NCBI GenBank assembly: GCA_018881555.1
Contig: JACAXG010000007.1
Coordinates: forward strand, 2,866,643-2,930,642
Source of the DNA: Amblyornis subalaris
Taxonomy: Eukaryota; Chordata; Aves; Passeriformes; Ptilonorhynchidae
Direction: 5' to 3'
DNA length: 64,000 nucleotides
Positions within the stretch are counted from its first letter, which is position 1. Every line of letters starts with the position of its first letter. Below, one piece after another: positions 55,001 to 64,000 of this stretch. The position numbers and the translations under genes were made by a program. The notes beneath the pieces are model-generated. The model saw only the letters and a program-made list of their open reading frames with translations, had not been told where the DNA came from and did not search any database.

Positions 55001-55516
55001 TACTCTCAGCACAAGACTCCAGCTGTTGACCCCAAACTGCAAGAATACCTGAGTAAATTCAAGAGATTGGAGGACTTCAGGGTGGATGTAAGTTTCAGTG
55101 CCTATTTTAAATAATATTTGGTGNACTAATATTTTCACTGCGAGGTAATCTGAGAACAAATCTTAGAATTTGATTTTACAAAAAGGCAGCTTGATAAATC
55201 CTAAGGGCCTAATCCTTTTAGTCCTGCAAGTGGAAAGGCTTCACAGCAAAACACGTAACAGGTTGCCCGTGTTTATTTTCAGCCTCCCATTGGTGAAGAA
55301 TTTGGCAGGAGGAGACCAGTTGCTGCCACAGGTGAGGATTCAGGTCACCGCAGACATCAGTCTAACTCTACTAAAGCACTTCTCACCACCAAACCCACCG
55401 CTGCCTCTCAGTCCCGGGCGCTGGGAAGCGTTTCCTGTGGGAATGCTGTGCAAGCCTCCGTGGGCCGTAGCAATGCTGCCACAAAATCTATAGAAAGTGA
55501 TGTACCAGAAAAGTAG
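30521..55516 (+). CDS. LARP1B: LARP1B (La-related protein 1B), complete CDS
   Basis: RNA-binding protein of the LARP1 family; LARP1 itself controls TOP-mRNA stability and translation with poly(A)-binding protein (family knowledge). Nineteen exons join in frame to 1007 residues. Order of parts: LARP1-like N-terminal arm with KENAWTRR (about 46-53) and [12 protein letters not shown] (97-108); a charged segment; [10 protein letters not shown]; an RG-rich tract (about 240-262); the La motif (about 305-395, with [20 protein letters not shown]); [20 protein letters not shown]; an acidic block with [13 protein letters not shown]; and the DM15 repeats (about 770-915, with [39 protein letters not shown] and [17 protein letters not shown]). 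Both splice sites are GT-AG at all introns. No disabling change is seen; six exonic Ns lie at 50202, 50505, 50725-50726, 51792 and 54105. Confidence 0.97.
30735..38282 (+). other. LARP1B: LARP1B intron 1
   Basis: The longest intron, about 7.5 kb. The first 350 bases remain CpG-rich; it then holds one CR1 fragment at 33104-33298 and nothing else I can identify. Confidence 0.75.
33104..33298 (+). mobile_element. CR1 LINE 3' end fragment
   Basis: In LARP1B intron 1. Shows GGTGGTTAAGCACTG, CCCTGGAGGCGTCCAAGAAA, GGTTGGACTCGAT and TTTTCCAACCTTAATGATTC, the CR1 3' UTR layout, ending in an ATTCTATAATTCTA tail. Confidence 0.87.
38283..38344 (+). CDS. LARP1B: LARP1B coding exon 2
   Basis: Acceptor TTGCAG, donor GTTTGT. 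Encodes [20 protein letters not shown], resembling the Lys/Arg-rich segment before FGD in LARP1. Phase fits exons 1 and 3. Confidence 0.88.
38615..38640. repeat. Perfect 11-bp stem with AGCA loop
   Basis: AGCATCACTTG and CAAGTGATGCT flank AGCA, 270 bases after LARP1B exon 2. Confidence 0.85.
39089..39148 (+). CDS. LARP1B: LARP1B coding exon 3
   Basis: Acceptor TTGCAG, donor GTAAGT, 20 codons: [20 protein letters not shown], the conserved NWPTP motif of LARP1 proteins. Confidence 0.97.
40038..40085 (-). mobile_element. CR1 LINE 3' tip, inverted
   Basis: AATGATTTGAGTTGGAAGGG then ACCTTTAAAG is the reverse complement of the CR1 3' terminus. Only about 45 bases can be recognised; it lies 150 bases before LARP1B exon 4. 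Confidence 0.75.
40232..40400 (+). CDS. LARP1B: LARP1B coding exon 4
   Basis: Acceptor TTACAG, donor GTGAGT. Lys/Glu-rich, begins [20 protein letters not shown] and ends [13 protein letters not shown]. Confidence 0.95.
40735..40750 (+). repeat. (TG)8 microsatellite
   Basis: Eight TG units in LARP1B intron 4, followed by a T run. Confidence 0.85.
41787..41930 (+). CDS. LARP1B: LARP1B coding exon 5
   Basis: Acceptor TTCAAG, donor GTAAGT. Encodes [20 protein letters not shown] and RPGSRTSSR. Confidence 0.96.
43107..43144 (+). repeat. AATTTATC short tandem repeat
   Basis: Imperfect repeats of AATTTATC just upstream of the CR1 insertion in LARP1B intron 5. Confidence 0.7.
43490..44389 (+). mobile_element. 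CR1 LINE, 3' part with decayed reverse-transcriptase end
   Basis: About 0.9 kb of a CR1-type non-LTR retrotransposon in LARP1B intron 5. Broken frames show [17 protein letters not shown], then [28 protein letters not shown] and [12 protein letters not shown], which match the end of the CR1 ORF2 protein. The usual FADD catalytic motif reads FAGD. The 3' end has the typical CCTTCCAACCCA run and an ATTCTGTGATT tail. It is 5' truncated, frameshifted and inactive. The left boundary may extend to about 43390. Confidence 0.88.
44598..44741 (+). CDS. LARP1B: LARP1B coding exon 6 (RG-rich)
   Basis: Acceptor TTCAAG, donor GTATGC. Encodes [22 protein letters not shown] and a run of Arg-Gly dipeptides, a common arginine methylation and RNA-contact segment. 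Confidence 0.95.
44849..45017 (+). CDS. LARP1B: LARP1B coding exon 7
   Basis: Acceptor TGAAG, donor GTAAGT. Encodes [34 protein letters not shown] and the first La-motif residues KEYIKHQ. Confidence 0.97.
47413..47553 (+). mobile_element. tRNA-Ile-headed SINE with CR1 tail (TguSINE1-like)
   Basis: A head resembling tRNA-Ile (TTGGTCAGAGCACAGTGCTG, CGCAGATTCGATCCCCGTGT, GGGCC) is followed by a CR1-type 3' end (GGTTGGACTGGATGATCCTT, GGGTCCCTTCCAGCTC) and TTCTCTGTGTGATT. This head-tail structure matches the songbird TguSINE1 family. In LARP1B intron 7. The head retains A-box and B-box-like segments but is not a functional tRNA gene. Confidence 0.85.
48847..48991 (+). CDS. LARP1B: LARP1B coding exon 8 (La motif core)
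   Basis: Acceptor TGCAG, donor GTAAAA. Encodes [35 protein letters not shown] and [11 protein letters not shown], the core of the winged-helix La motif. Confidence 0.98.
49172..49346 (+). CDS. LARP1B: LARP1B coding exon 9
   Basis: Acceptor CACAG, donor GTAAAG. Encodes [30 protein letters not shown], and [16 protein letters not shown]. Confidence 0.97.
50126..50298 (+). CDS. LARP1B: LARP1B coding exon 10
   Basis: Acceptor GCTAG, donor GTAAAA. Encodes [16 protein letters not shown] and [21 protein letters not shown] at 50202. Confidence 0.97.
50468..50839 (+). CDS. LARP1B: LARP1B coding exon 11
   Basis: The largest exon (124 codons). Proline-rich start, acidic [18 protein letters not shown], then [18 protein letters not shown] and [19 protein letters not shown]. 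Ns at 50505 and 50725-50726. Confidence 0.97.
51691..51802 (+). CDS. LARP1B: LARP1B coding exon 12
   Basis: Acceptor TTCAG, donor GTAAGT. Encodes [20 protein letters not shown] and STQEVPPGLQK. N at 51792. Confidence 0.96.
52322..52524 (+). CDS. LARP1B: LARP1B coding exon 13
   Basis: The acceptor is a tandem TAGCAG; either AG keeps frame, so the start is 52319 or 52322. Encodes [33 protein letters not shown] and KEARSFDTK. Confidence 0.93.
52917..53023 (+). CDS. LARP1B: LARP1B coding exon 14
   Basis: Acceptor CTTAG, donor GTAAAT. Encodes [20 protein letters not shown] and [15 protein letters not shown]. Confidence 0.97.
53522..53679 (+). CDS. LARP1B: LARP1B coding exon 15
   Basis: Tandem acceptor TTCAGCAG; homology favours the first AG. 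Encodes [33 protein letters not shown] and [17 protein letters not shown], the start of the DM15 region. Confidence 0.95.
53993..54137 (+). CDS. LARP1B: LARP1B coding exon 16
   Basis: Acceptor TCCAG, donor GTATTT. Encodes [20 protein letters not shown] and [15 protein letters not shown] (DM15). N at 54105. Confidence 0.98.
54633..54742 (+). CDS. LARP1B: LARP1B coding exon 17
   Basis: Acceptor TCCAG, donor GTAATT. Encodes [20 protein letters not shown] and [17 protein letters not shown] (DM15). Confidence 0.98.
54960..55087 (+). CDS. LARP1B: LARP1B coding exon 18
   Basis: Acceptor ACTAG, donor GTAAGT. Encodes [18 protein letters not shown], then [17 protein letters not shown], the last DM15 repeat. 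Confidence 0.98.
55283..55516 (+). CDS. LARP1B: LARP1B coding exon 19 and stop
   Basis: Acceptor TTCAG. Encodes [20 protein letters not shown] then a Ser/Thr/Asn/Ala-rich tail ending DVPEK and TAG at 55514-55516. The tail is poorly conserved in the family. Confidence 0.94.
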   Translation, partial: PPIGEEFGRRRPVAATGEDSGHRRHQSNSTKALLTTKPTAASQSRALGSVSCGNAVQASVGRSNAATKSIESDVPEK

Positions 55517-56991
55517 ACTTCGGATGAGCTCGTGCCCTTGAGGATCAGCTTTGACATCGCTCTCGTAATTTGGAGATCTTCAAGGCGAGGTAATCTCTAC
55601 TACATGATTAAAAGTGTATGGAAAGACAAAGGATGGGATTCTCTTTTTCACGGGATTTAGTTCCAAAACACTTGCCCTAGGAGAGTTGTTCTTGGTTATG
55701 GGATCATTGGAAGGATCCTAGTGAAGATTCTTTGGCTTCAGTATTGCTTTCCTCAAGCTTTTGTTTACAAAGAACTGCATTCCTTGCATATGCAAAAAAT
55801 ACTTCGGGGGATGCCTTACATTTCAGCTCAGATTTCTTAAAAAAGGTATGATATACCCATGTTATTTACTGTGCTTTCCTTACCCATATTTCCCCACTAT
55901 TTGTATTTTACCAAAGCAAAAAAGATTATGTTAAATGTAGAATATTAAATGGAAAGGAAGGATATATATGATTGGTTTGCTTTCAAAGGTAACTATCAAA
56001 AAGTATGGTTTTCTGCAAAAGCACACTTGAGAACATGCAGCTATAGATGAAACTGCATTTCTGGATTCTATTTAAAGATACAGCTTCTATTTTTTTCAGG
56101 GTCTCCATAGTTAGTATTTTATTAAGTATGGAGTTGGAGTGGACATAACTGGGATAGTTTTGCAGATACTTCCTTCAGTACCGGTTCTTTAATAACTCAA
56201 GCAACAGAAAACTACAGGGGGAAATTGAGCTTTTGATTTCATAGTGTCTTAAATTAACATTCAGTATCTACAGCTCGTGCAGGTTGTTAAAGTAGCCAAT
56301 TATTCAGATTACTCTGGGCTTGAGAGGTGTCTTCATCTGAATTTTCTTAGGATTATGAACTCTAGCAGGAGAGGCATAATTTTGAAATTTTTTTCTCCAT
56401 ATTTCAAGTAATAGTTTGGAGGGAAACAAAGTATTCGTTGTAAATTTTAATTTTTATTTGCTTTATTTTACAATATCTGAATGAAGTTCTGCTTAAATTG
56501 TGCTAGCTAAGCCTAAATGATTTCAAACAGGTCTAAAGACAATTTCACTAAATTTAAGTTATTCAAATACAAATACATTTTTGTAGATGAAAGACGGGAA
56601 TGTTTATAACCTATCATGTCGTATTAACTTCATTACTTTGTTTTTAAAGACTCAAAAAGAACCAAGTGAGTAATTTCTCTTCTGGGGTAGGTGAGAAGAA
56701 TTCCAGCTTATCATTAGTTAACTGCAGAATTACTTCAGTTAACTTTTACAGTTAACAAGTGACGTCTAGCACAGATGCCTTAAACTGACTGCACAGCCGT
56801 GGATGGAGTTTTCAACTGTCAGATCTCAGAGGTCATAATGGGTCTGTTAATTTTTCAGTCGTTGTCTTGTGACTCTCACTGAAACAAANGGTGGATGTTT
56901 GCACTGAAAGGAGTGGATGGCAGCAGTGACCTTCCCCCCAGTTTATACCATTTCAACACGAAATCCAGCCTTTTGTCAGTGGCCTGTTTTC

Positions 56992-56997
56992 AATAAA
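56992..56997 (+). terminator. LARP1B: Poly(A) signal AATAAA, LARP1B, proximal
   Basis: Canonical hexamer about 1.5 kb after the stop codon. Confidence 0.55.
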
Positions 56998-57143
56998 TTT
57001 AAATGAACACATACCAAGATTTTAAGTAAATATCCTATAAATATGCTGAAGTGACACATCTCAATCCTGTGTTTGATCCATGCCTTTTGCTACCCATGAA
57101 AATGATGCGAATGTAAATTTGGATTGAAATTGTATATACAAGT

Positions 57144-57149
57144 AATAAA
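57144..57149 (+). terminator. LARP1B: Poly(A) signal AATAAA, LARP1B, distal
   Basis: Canonical hexamer followed about 50 bases on by a GT-rich element (gtgtgtaattttgtg). Confidence 0.6.
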
Positions 57150-57175
57150 TTTAAGATATTTCAATTTTTCATTGG

Positions 57176-60100
57176 AAAATGTGCAGATTAAGCTTTTAGT
57201 GTGTGTAATTTTGTGATATCTTGAAAAATTTTATAAAAACAACAAAAACCCTAATACTGTTGTATATCAACTTTCTTCCCCCCCCAAAGTGTGAAGAAAA
57301 ACAGCTGTAGATTTGCATGGGAATTTCGGCTGTGGGGATTGGGGAAACCCAGCCTGTGAAAGTGCAAGTGCTTTCTTCAAGTTCAATATTATTTGTGTCA
57401 TAGGATTGGGTGTTTGTTAAAAATATGACAAGTGAATGCTAACCATGGTGGAAAGGTGAGGTGACAAACGACACTTCCTCAGCTCCAGGCAGAGAGGACN
57501 CTTGACAGTAGCCAAGGATCTCTGCCTGGCAAATCCCACAGCTCCACCAGGCTCCATCTGTCACCTCTGGCGCTTTCTTCNGTGCTGTCTTCAGCCCTGG
57601 TGCTTTTGGGGTTTCAGGTAAACCACCCTTCACCTGCGTTTGAGCCAGCCCTGGCACACAGGGTCTATCAAAGCAAGCTTAAACCCAATCTGTGAGCACC
57701 TGTTAGGAAACATTCACCTTTAACCATAAATTAGAAGCCAGGAGAAGGATTTGCTTTTCATNTGGAAGTCTTCGAGGCCAGGGCTACATTATTACTAATG
57801 TTAAGGAGGGAAGGAATAAATAGCCAAATCTTTTGTACTGTTCTATCCAGAGGAATAGTACCTTTTCCTAGAGGAAATAAAACCCCACAAACTCTTACTG
57901 TATTATCAAAGGGACTCAAACAAAGCCTATGAAAGGTGTAACTGCTCCCTGACCTTTACAATGAAGACAGTAAAATCAAACTGATTTTGCAGGACGAAAG
58001 TTAGAAAATAGCTTAGAACTGATATATTTAAAGTGAAACAAGATCAGTAGCAGAGTGCCAAACTGATTTTATATGCTATGTCCAACTCTGAATGATGGAG
58101 AATTTAAACCTTAGTCAAGGAAAAGTAGATCTAGCTCAATGAGAAGATACAAACAAGGACAAGCATGTGAGATAATTCTGTAGTCCTTACTGGAAATTCG
58201 AAATGTTCAGATCAAGTAACAACATGGTGCTTTTTTTTTTGTTGTTAAACTAAGGAGGTTTGAAAATAATTTCCTGCCAGAATGAAACATTTTTGGGAAG
58301 CAGTGTACAAAATGAGGCAGAAGTGTCAAAACAAATGATGACTAAAACTGGTTTAACACTAAGTCTAGCCTAGGAAAACAAGTCATTTATTAAATGGAAA
58401 TGTATTTTGTTTCTAAAGATGATGAGAAATTCTTCCATCATGACTCTTATGTTGCTTAAACAAAATTTAACACAGTATCAACGTGACTGTCATTTTACTT
58501 AACAGTGAATTTTGACCAAGTGATTGACACAAATGTTCGAAGGATGAACGCCTCCATCAGATTGTTATAATTGCACTGAAGTTGGATCTGATGTTATGCT
58601 AAATTATGCTTAGTGTGTGTCAACTTTTTATAAATATGAACACTACAGTGTGCTTTAAAGCACTTTTTTTAGGTTGTCAGCTTTAAATCACTACTAACTT
58701 TGTATGTAGAATGGATGAGGTTAATTTAAATCCACTAGACATGAAAATTAAGGATTAAACCTATGCACCATTCTGCTGTCATGGGCGAAGTTTTGTATTC
58801 TTCATAGTTAGCCTTAAGATGCTTCAAACCAAAACTCACCCTTTACCCGTCTTGTTCAGCTAATCCTAAAAGTTAAATTTTAAGCATTGTCCCTTTAAAG
58901 CAATTTAAAAAAAACTAAGAACAGAACTACATGTAACTTCACTATGATGAAGCTTCACTTTCTTACAGCAAGGGAAAGGAAAAGACTGCACTTGGGCTCA
59001 TAAATCACCAGATGCAAAATTCCTCTTCCTTCCAAAGCTACCTTCCTTTCTCCACTAGTTAGTANATCAAGCAGATACAAGCATGAGGAACAGCTAATAT
59101 AGCAATACCAATAGCTGTAATGAGAGAAGAGCAGAGAAACTCACAGTAAGTGTCAAGAACCTCCTGCTATGACTTTGTATAGTAGAAGCTGTAACACATA
59201 CATGTACTTTCATGGGGAAGCCTGGGGAAAAAATACTTAATCCGATTGGCCTAAGGGAGAGTTGGGCAAGCTGCCTTTTCTTGGTCCACAGCTAGACAAG
59301 CTGGGTGCCAGGATGAGGTGCAGCAGCTGTGCAGTGGCTAAAAGTGAAAGGCATACTGTAAATGTAGTGTAAAACCTTTTATAGTGAGACTTACTTAGAA
59401 GAACAAAAATTCCCTAGTGAAGCATCCAGATATAGAAGAGGTGTTTAATTACTCCCAGCCCCTGTCCTATGCAAGGAAGCTTTTATTTATCCTGCTAGTT
59501 TCCACTGTTCCATCTGAACCACATATTTCTGTGGTTAGTTACAGCAGCATGCCCAGCCTTTCAGCAGAGTTAGATGATTAGCAGACACTCAGTCCAAGCC
59601 TGGACATTGCACCGGTGCTCAGCTTATAAGGACGTGACTCAAGCAGAAGCCAGTGCTTACTGAATTCACACTTCCCAGGAGCGTCCAGCCTCTACAGGAG
59701 CCTGCAAATGTAACTTCTATGGAGAAACAGCTCCATTTCTGTTACTACTTCCATGCTAAAACAGTTCTAGTCCAAGGTTGGATATGCAAGAAAGAGAACT
59801 GAATCTGCCTTCTAGGACACGTGAGTTACACATGATTCAACAGAGAAGTTTTTTGTTTATTCATTTCATTTACATCAATATGAATCTCTTTCAGTCAAAT
59901 AGGAATAAAAAAGTAGTCACCCTGGAATTTCAGAGTTTACAGTTCAACAGAATATATAAATATAAATTGTCACTGTAGACTTATCACAGGTGAAATCTGC
60001 AACCAGAGGTACAAACATGAGCCACGAAGCTGCTGTTCCTGTCTTATTAATGCCATGAGACATATTCCTTATACTCTACATAACACTGAGTTCCTGAAAC

Positions 60101-60349
60101 ACTTTATTTATATTGGGTTTTTTTCCCCACCATAAATTCATTGGCACACGTTTAGTCACTTACATACAGCTTACCTGAGTAAGTCTTCAAGATTCCTCAA
60201 CAGCTGGGACNGAAAGGGAAAATAACTCCACAAGGACAAAGGGCAGTATTAACAGCGGTGGCTGCTTCCTATNTTGACGACTTCTTCCCCTTTTTATTCC
60301 ATCATATTCCAGCTCTGCTTAGCAGCTTCTACACAGAGTCTGACAGCAC
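57176..60349. other. Intergenic LARP1B to PGRMC2 (convergent ends)
   Basis: A+T-rich DNA between convergent gene ends; no gene or clear repeat seen. Part may be an extended PGRMC2 3' UTR. Confidence 0.55.
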
Positions 60350-61470
60350 ATGTGGTATTGTACATGCTTTATTAAAATGGTACTCGTATTTACAATATCT
60401 GCAGAAACAATCCCTCCCAAGTCTTGCATTCAGACAGACACACACACAGACACACGCGCGCAACGCCCCTTCACTCTACAGGGGTGTGAAGGCTATGCTC
60501 CCAAAAGTTAGGCAGCTTCTGGAAGAGGAGGAAGGGAGACTTTTTTGTGTGTTTGTAATTCATTAAAAAGAAGCATGGGAGTATGCATTTGGCCATCACA
60601 ATGCTAATTTAAGTATATGTAGTATTAACATATGGCAGTAACACTGAGTACTCCTCTTTTACATTCTATACACAGAATGACATCAAGGTTTTCCAGTCAA
60701 CAGAACATTCCAATTCAGTCTCACTGCTGCTTGTAGTGACTATGAAACCGCAATTTGGGGGCTGTCCCTTAAAACAATTCAAGTCTATGTAAGCGAAATA
60801 AGGCACAATTAATATTCGATTTGATTTAGAGGATGGGAAAAAGGGGGAGAGGGAGGCTTCAGATACTAGTTGTTGCAGAAGAAACATTTTTACCCACTCC
60901 TTTTGAGAAAAGGATGAATTTTATCCCCATCCTAATCTACATGGACTTCTCTNAGAGAACCGAAGTATTCTGCCGGGCTTCTAACGCCCACATACAAAAG
61001 AAAATTGGAAATTCACATTTTAACACCAGTTTCAGTAGTCTAACCTACTGATGCTGATGTGCATGAGTACGTTTGTCTTTAATGCTGAAAGAGAAGACAC
61101 ACATGAAACAAGATTCAAACCTTCCTCTGAGCTTGAAGACTCACGTCTTTTAGAGAGCTTGTAAGATACACTAGTTGAAGGCTTCAGCTTACTGATAAAA
61201 AGGAATAGCATTTTTGCCTTTAAATCCCTGGCCCCTCTTCACTAATGAAGCCTAACCAGACATTACAAATAAACTGCAACAAAAAATTTGGCAGCACAAA
61301 GAATGTCTAGTATTCAAATCTTCATTTGTGAGTATATTATTTTCCTTGTACAAAACCTGTTGAATGTTTTTTCGCAGCAGATGAACTGTACCCAAAGATG
61401 CAGGACATTCTGTGATGGGGAATAAGAGGTTGCAGTTCCGAAGGCCCCTGACTTTGGTTGTTTACAAAGT
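60350..61470 (-). other. PGRMC2: PGRMC2 3' UTR (likely extent)
   Basis: Noncoding sequence after the PGRMC2 stop to the first strong minus-strand poly(A) signal at 60373. Further minus-strand AATAAA hexamers (for example 60108-60103) allow a longer form. Confidence 0.55.
60368..60373 (-). terminator. PGRMC2: Poly(A) signal AATAAA, PGRMC2
   Basis: TTTATT on the plus strand, followed in the minus direction by a GT-rich stretch (tgtgctgtcagactctgtg). Confidence 0.6.
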
Positions 61471-61568
61471 TCATTCCTGTTTAGTGTGATCCTTGGTATC
61501 TTCCTCATCTGTGTATTCTGATGGTTCTTCCCCTGGTTTTAGGAGTCTACCTACGTAGTCATATTTTT
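61471..61568 (-). CDS. PGRMC2: PGRMC2 last coding exon and stop
   Basis: Acceptor TTTCAG; encodes [20 protein letters not shown] and [11 protein letters not shown], with TGA at 61473-61471. Confidence 0.97.
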
Positions 61569-62780
61569 CTGAAAGAGATTTATGATTCCATTACAATGAA
61601 ATACAGCTGCATTTGCTTGCTAGCCCATACTACTGCAAATTCACTTTTTCTCCTACACACGACGGTTCTAAATCTCACTCACTGAAACTGATGGTAATTT
61701 AGCAGCAAGCTCAGCCTCCTAAAGCAATCTTTTTACCCTTATTTTCTCTAACTGTGAGTACTTTGTTTCCATTCTCCTCCAGCTGATCAAGCAAGATTTA
61801 TCACCCAAGGGCTAAAATCACTGCTCTTCAATCCTTCAGCATGTTTTGATTTGAATTAGTGTGAAAAATTATTCCCCCTCCCTCCAGAGGCATACTTCCA
61901 TATTTGTCAGAAATTATTTCAAGACAAACTTGTTCAACCCTTTATCTTAAAACAACTCTTAGTCCTCNTGATAATTCCATGGCATCCAAAGGCAACAACC
62001 TCGAGCGGGAGTTCCATCAGCTAANCTGATGAGATTTGAGGGTGAAATTCTGTGCTGCAGAGCTAAGAGAATGGTTTTCCTGTATAAAATCAAAAGGTTA
62101 AAAAAGCTGTAGTAAGATATAGTGAAAGCCCCTCTGTGGCAGAAAGGCCTGAAAACTTNTCTGAATAAAGTTACATTGCGTACATATTAGGGGGGACCTC
62201 ACTGCAGTCTANAGCTGCCTCATGAGGGGATGAGGAGAGGCAGACACTGATCTCTCTGGTGACCAGTGACACAACCCTGAAGTTGTGTCAGGGGANGTTT
62301 AGGTTGGATATAAGAAAAAGGTTCTTCACTGAGAGGGTGGTTGGGCACTGGAAGAGGCTCCNCAGGGAAGTGGTCACAGCCTGACAGAGTTCAAGAAGTG
62401 TTTGGACNATGCTNTCAGGTACATGGTGGGATTCTTGGGGATGGTGCTGTGCAGGGCTGAGTGTTGAAATCGCTGATCCTTGGGGGTCCCTTCCAACTCA
62501 GCATATTCTGTGATAATATATATACTGTGATAGTATTGTCAANTTCTCTTTAAAAGCTTCCTCAAGCCCAAATCAGTCATTTTTATTAAAAGCATTTCCT
62601 TAAGCTGATAATTTGAGAATTTACCTTTAAATTGCATTTCCCACTCTCTTACACTTTCCATCTGTACAGCATTTAAGTCCGATAGGTCATCATATTCATC
62701 TCTGAGTGCATCTTTATCTAGACAGAAAGTTGCTAGTCCCCTGGAGGCATCTCTGCCAGCAAATATTCCATATGGACCCT
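61471..62780 (-). CDS. PGRMC2: PGRMC2, last two coding exons, partial
   Basis: Membrane-associated progesterone receptor component 2, a single-pass ER and nuclear-envelope protein with a cytochrome-b5-like haem-binding domain; linked to haem trafficking (family knowledge). Two minus-strand exons encode the second half of that domain and the C-terminus. [19 protein letters not shown] carries the conserved Tyr and the loop that follows; [19 protein letters not shown] and [17 protein letters not shown] complete the fold, and the acidic tail ends TKDHTKQE. The first exon, with the membrane segment and first half of the haem domain, lies beyond the right edge. The gene is convergent with LARP1B. 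Confidence 0.97.
62195..62513 (+). mobile_element. CR1 LINE 3' end, antisense in PGRMC2 intron
   Basis: Shows GGTTGGATATAAGAAAAAGG, GGTTCTTCACTGAGAGGGTG, GGTTGGGCACTGGAAGAGGC and GGGGGTCCCTTCCAACTCAG, then an ATATTCTGTGAT tail. It ends 111 bases from the PGRMC2 penultimate exon donor. Confidence 0.9.
62625..62780 (-). CDS. PGRMC2: PGRMC2 penultimate coding exon
   Basis: Acceptor TTTCAG at 62783-62781, donor GTAAAT at 62624. Starts mid-codon (xAG, likely Glu as in PGRMC1), then [19 protein letters not shown]. Confidence 0.97.
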
Positions 62781-62783
62781 CTG

Positions 62784-64000
62784 AAAACAAAAAGACAAAA
62801 TTGATACCTTCAAGTCTTTGTTTATGGTGAGCAAATCTCAGTTCTTTATGTAGTCTGCCAAAGCCATACATTAAACTACTGCAGTATGGGAAGAGCAGCA
62901 GTTTCAATGCCATGGCTGTTTGACATGCAACAGCACTGCAATTCAATCTTTAATATCACTAGGAGATAAAGTCTGCTGAGAGAAGCAGAACCAGGAAAAT
63001 AGCTTTGAAGGGATATCTGGAAAAATCCCTGTCAGTTGATGCAAGCCAGTTGATGCAAATTCCAAAGGGACCAGAGGCTGGAATTCAAAAGAAATGCACT
63101 TCTATTAAGCAACACATTGAATATTTACAAGTCGGGCATGAACAGAAGCAAATTGCATATACATCTTAATTAGAAATCCATTACTATAAATAAATAGAAC
63201 TTAAGAGGGCTAATTAATGATTTCACTTCACTTATAGAACCGCAAGAACTTTCTACATCTTTTGTGACACTTCTTACTTCCGTGGAAATCACCTCACTCA
63301 GTTTGGGCAGCAGATCCCCCATACCTTTAGCCTTGTAATGCTCTTGAAAACAGCACAAATCGTCACGTTTAGAATGTAAAGCAGCTACTTCCTCTGTGCT
63401 TTGTGACCAATGCAAAGCAGCACAAATATCCCAATAAAATTCTGAGCAATGACTGTGGAACAAATATTATTACCAAGAAAAATGGATGATTTGCAAACCA
63501 ACAATTTTTAGGATAAGGTTGGTAACTGGCTTTACCAAATTTTAATTAACTGAAAGAATTTTAAGCANAGTATTATCTTAGATTTTCTTGACCTAAAACC
63601 AAATACCTTAGATCAATTTAAAAAACCAAAGCAATACAAAAAAAANCCCACTTTAAAATTTTCTGCACTAACTGCAGCAGCCTAGCACCACGCAGATACC
63701 CGAGGCTTGCTACAGAGTGATCACTACTTGATACATAGGCCAGACCCCTTCTCTGGCTTACCTCTCAACAGTGGCCGTCAGCCTGAAGAAAAGGCAGCAC
63801 CCATGGGCAAGAATGAACACAANCAAGTGGCAACACACTGTCCTTCACCCCCTCTATTGCCTGCTGGAGCACCTCAGACCTCTTCTGCACCAGGACGAGC
63901 CATGGGCAATCATTCCGAAAGGCTGGTTCCTCCCAGGCCGCTTGCTCCAGCCACCACACCTATCTGCTCTTGCCGGGCATTGACTCCAGGGTTGAGACAG
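62784..64000 (-). other. PGRMC2: PGRMC2 intron 1 (3' part)
   Basis: Holds no coding exon of PGRMC2. The last 340 bases are more G+C-rich than the rest and may be a repeat I cannot name. Confidence 0.6.

Larger units (their letters stand above)
55517..57175 (+). other. LARP1B: LARP1B 3' UTR (likely extent)
   Basis: A+T-rich noncoding sequence without homologous ORFs, ending near two poly(A) signals. The end point is inferred from those signals. Confidence 0.65.

Noticed and set aside
63170..63463. 97-codon minus-strand ORF in PGRMC2 intron 1
   Set aside because: Composition is protein-like, but no family was recognised and PGRMC2 needs no exon here. A protein search would decide.

Overview
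The window is vertebrate nuclear DNA, almost certainly from a bird and probably a songbird. It has GT-AG split genes with CpG-island promoters, 3' ends of CR1 LINEs, and a tRNA-Ile-headed, CR1-tailed SINE of the TguSINE1 type known from passerines. The gene order MFSD8 / ABHD18 / LARP1B / PGRMC2 is the order I recall from human 4q28.2. Exons were assigned by translating both strands, matching the proteins to family members I remember, and requiring splice sites and reading phases to agree across every junction. Scattered single Ns are unresolved bases.

Layout. (1) 325-6432, minus strand: the first nine coding exons of MFSD8 (CLN7, a lysosomal membrane protein); the 3' exons lie beyond the left edge. 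(2) About 6080-7230: a CpG island shared head-to-head with ABHD18. (3) 9631-24414, plus strand: complete coding sequence of ABHD18, an alpha/beta-hydrolase, in 12 coding exons giving 464 residues. It contains one AT-AC intron of the minor (U12) spliceosome class. Its 3' UTR probably reaches a poly(A) signal at 24695 or 27075. (4) About 30180-31080: a second CpG island, the LARP1B promoter and first exon. (5) 30521-55516, plus strand: complete coding sequence of LARP1B in 19 exons giving 1007 residues, with an N-terminal arm resembling LARP1, an RG-rich stretch, the La motif and the C-terminal DM15 repeats; the 3' UTR runs to about 57.15 kb. (6) 61471-62780, minus strand: the last two coding exons of PGRMC2, a cytochrome-b5-like haem protein; its first exon lies beyond the right edge.

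The rest is intron and intergenic DNA with a few CR1 relics, one SINE, several perfect short inverted repeats and small tandem repeats. The four genes are neighbours by conserved synteny, not an operon; only MFSD8 and ABHD18 visibly share a regulatory element. I found no CRISPR array, bacterial or phage system, rRNA, or functional tRNA. The most interesting points are the AT-AC intron in ABHD18, a five-codon upstream ORF whose stop overlaps the ABHD18 start codon, the LARP1-like N-terminus of LARP1B, and an altered dileucine sorting signal in MFSD8.
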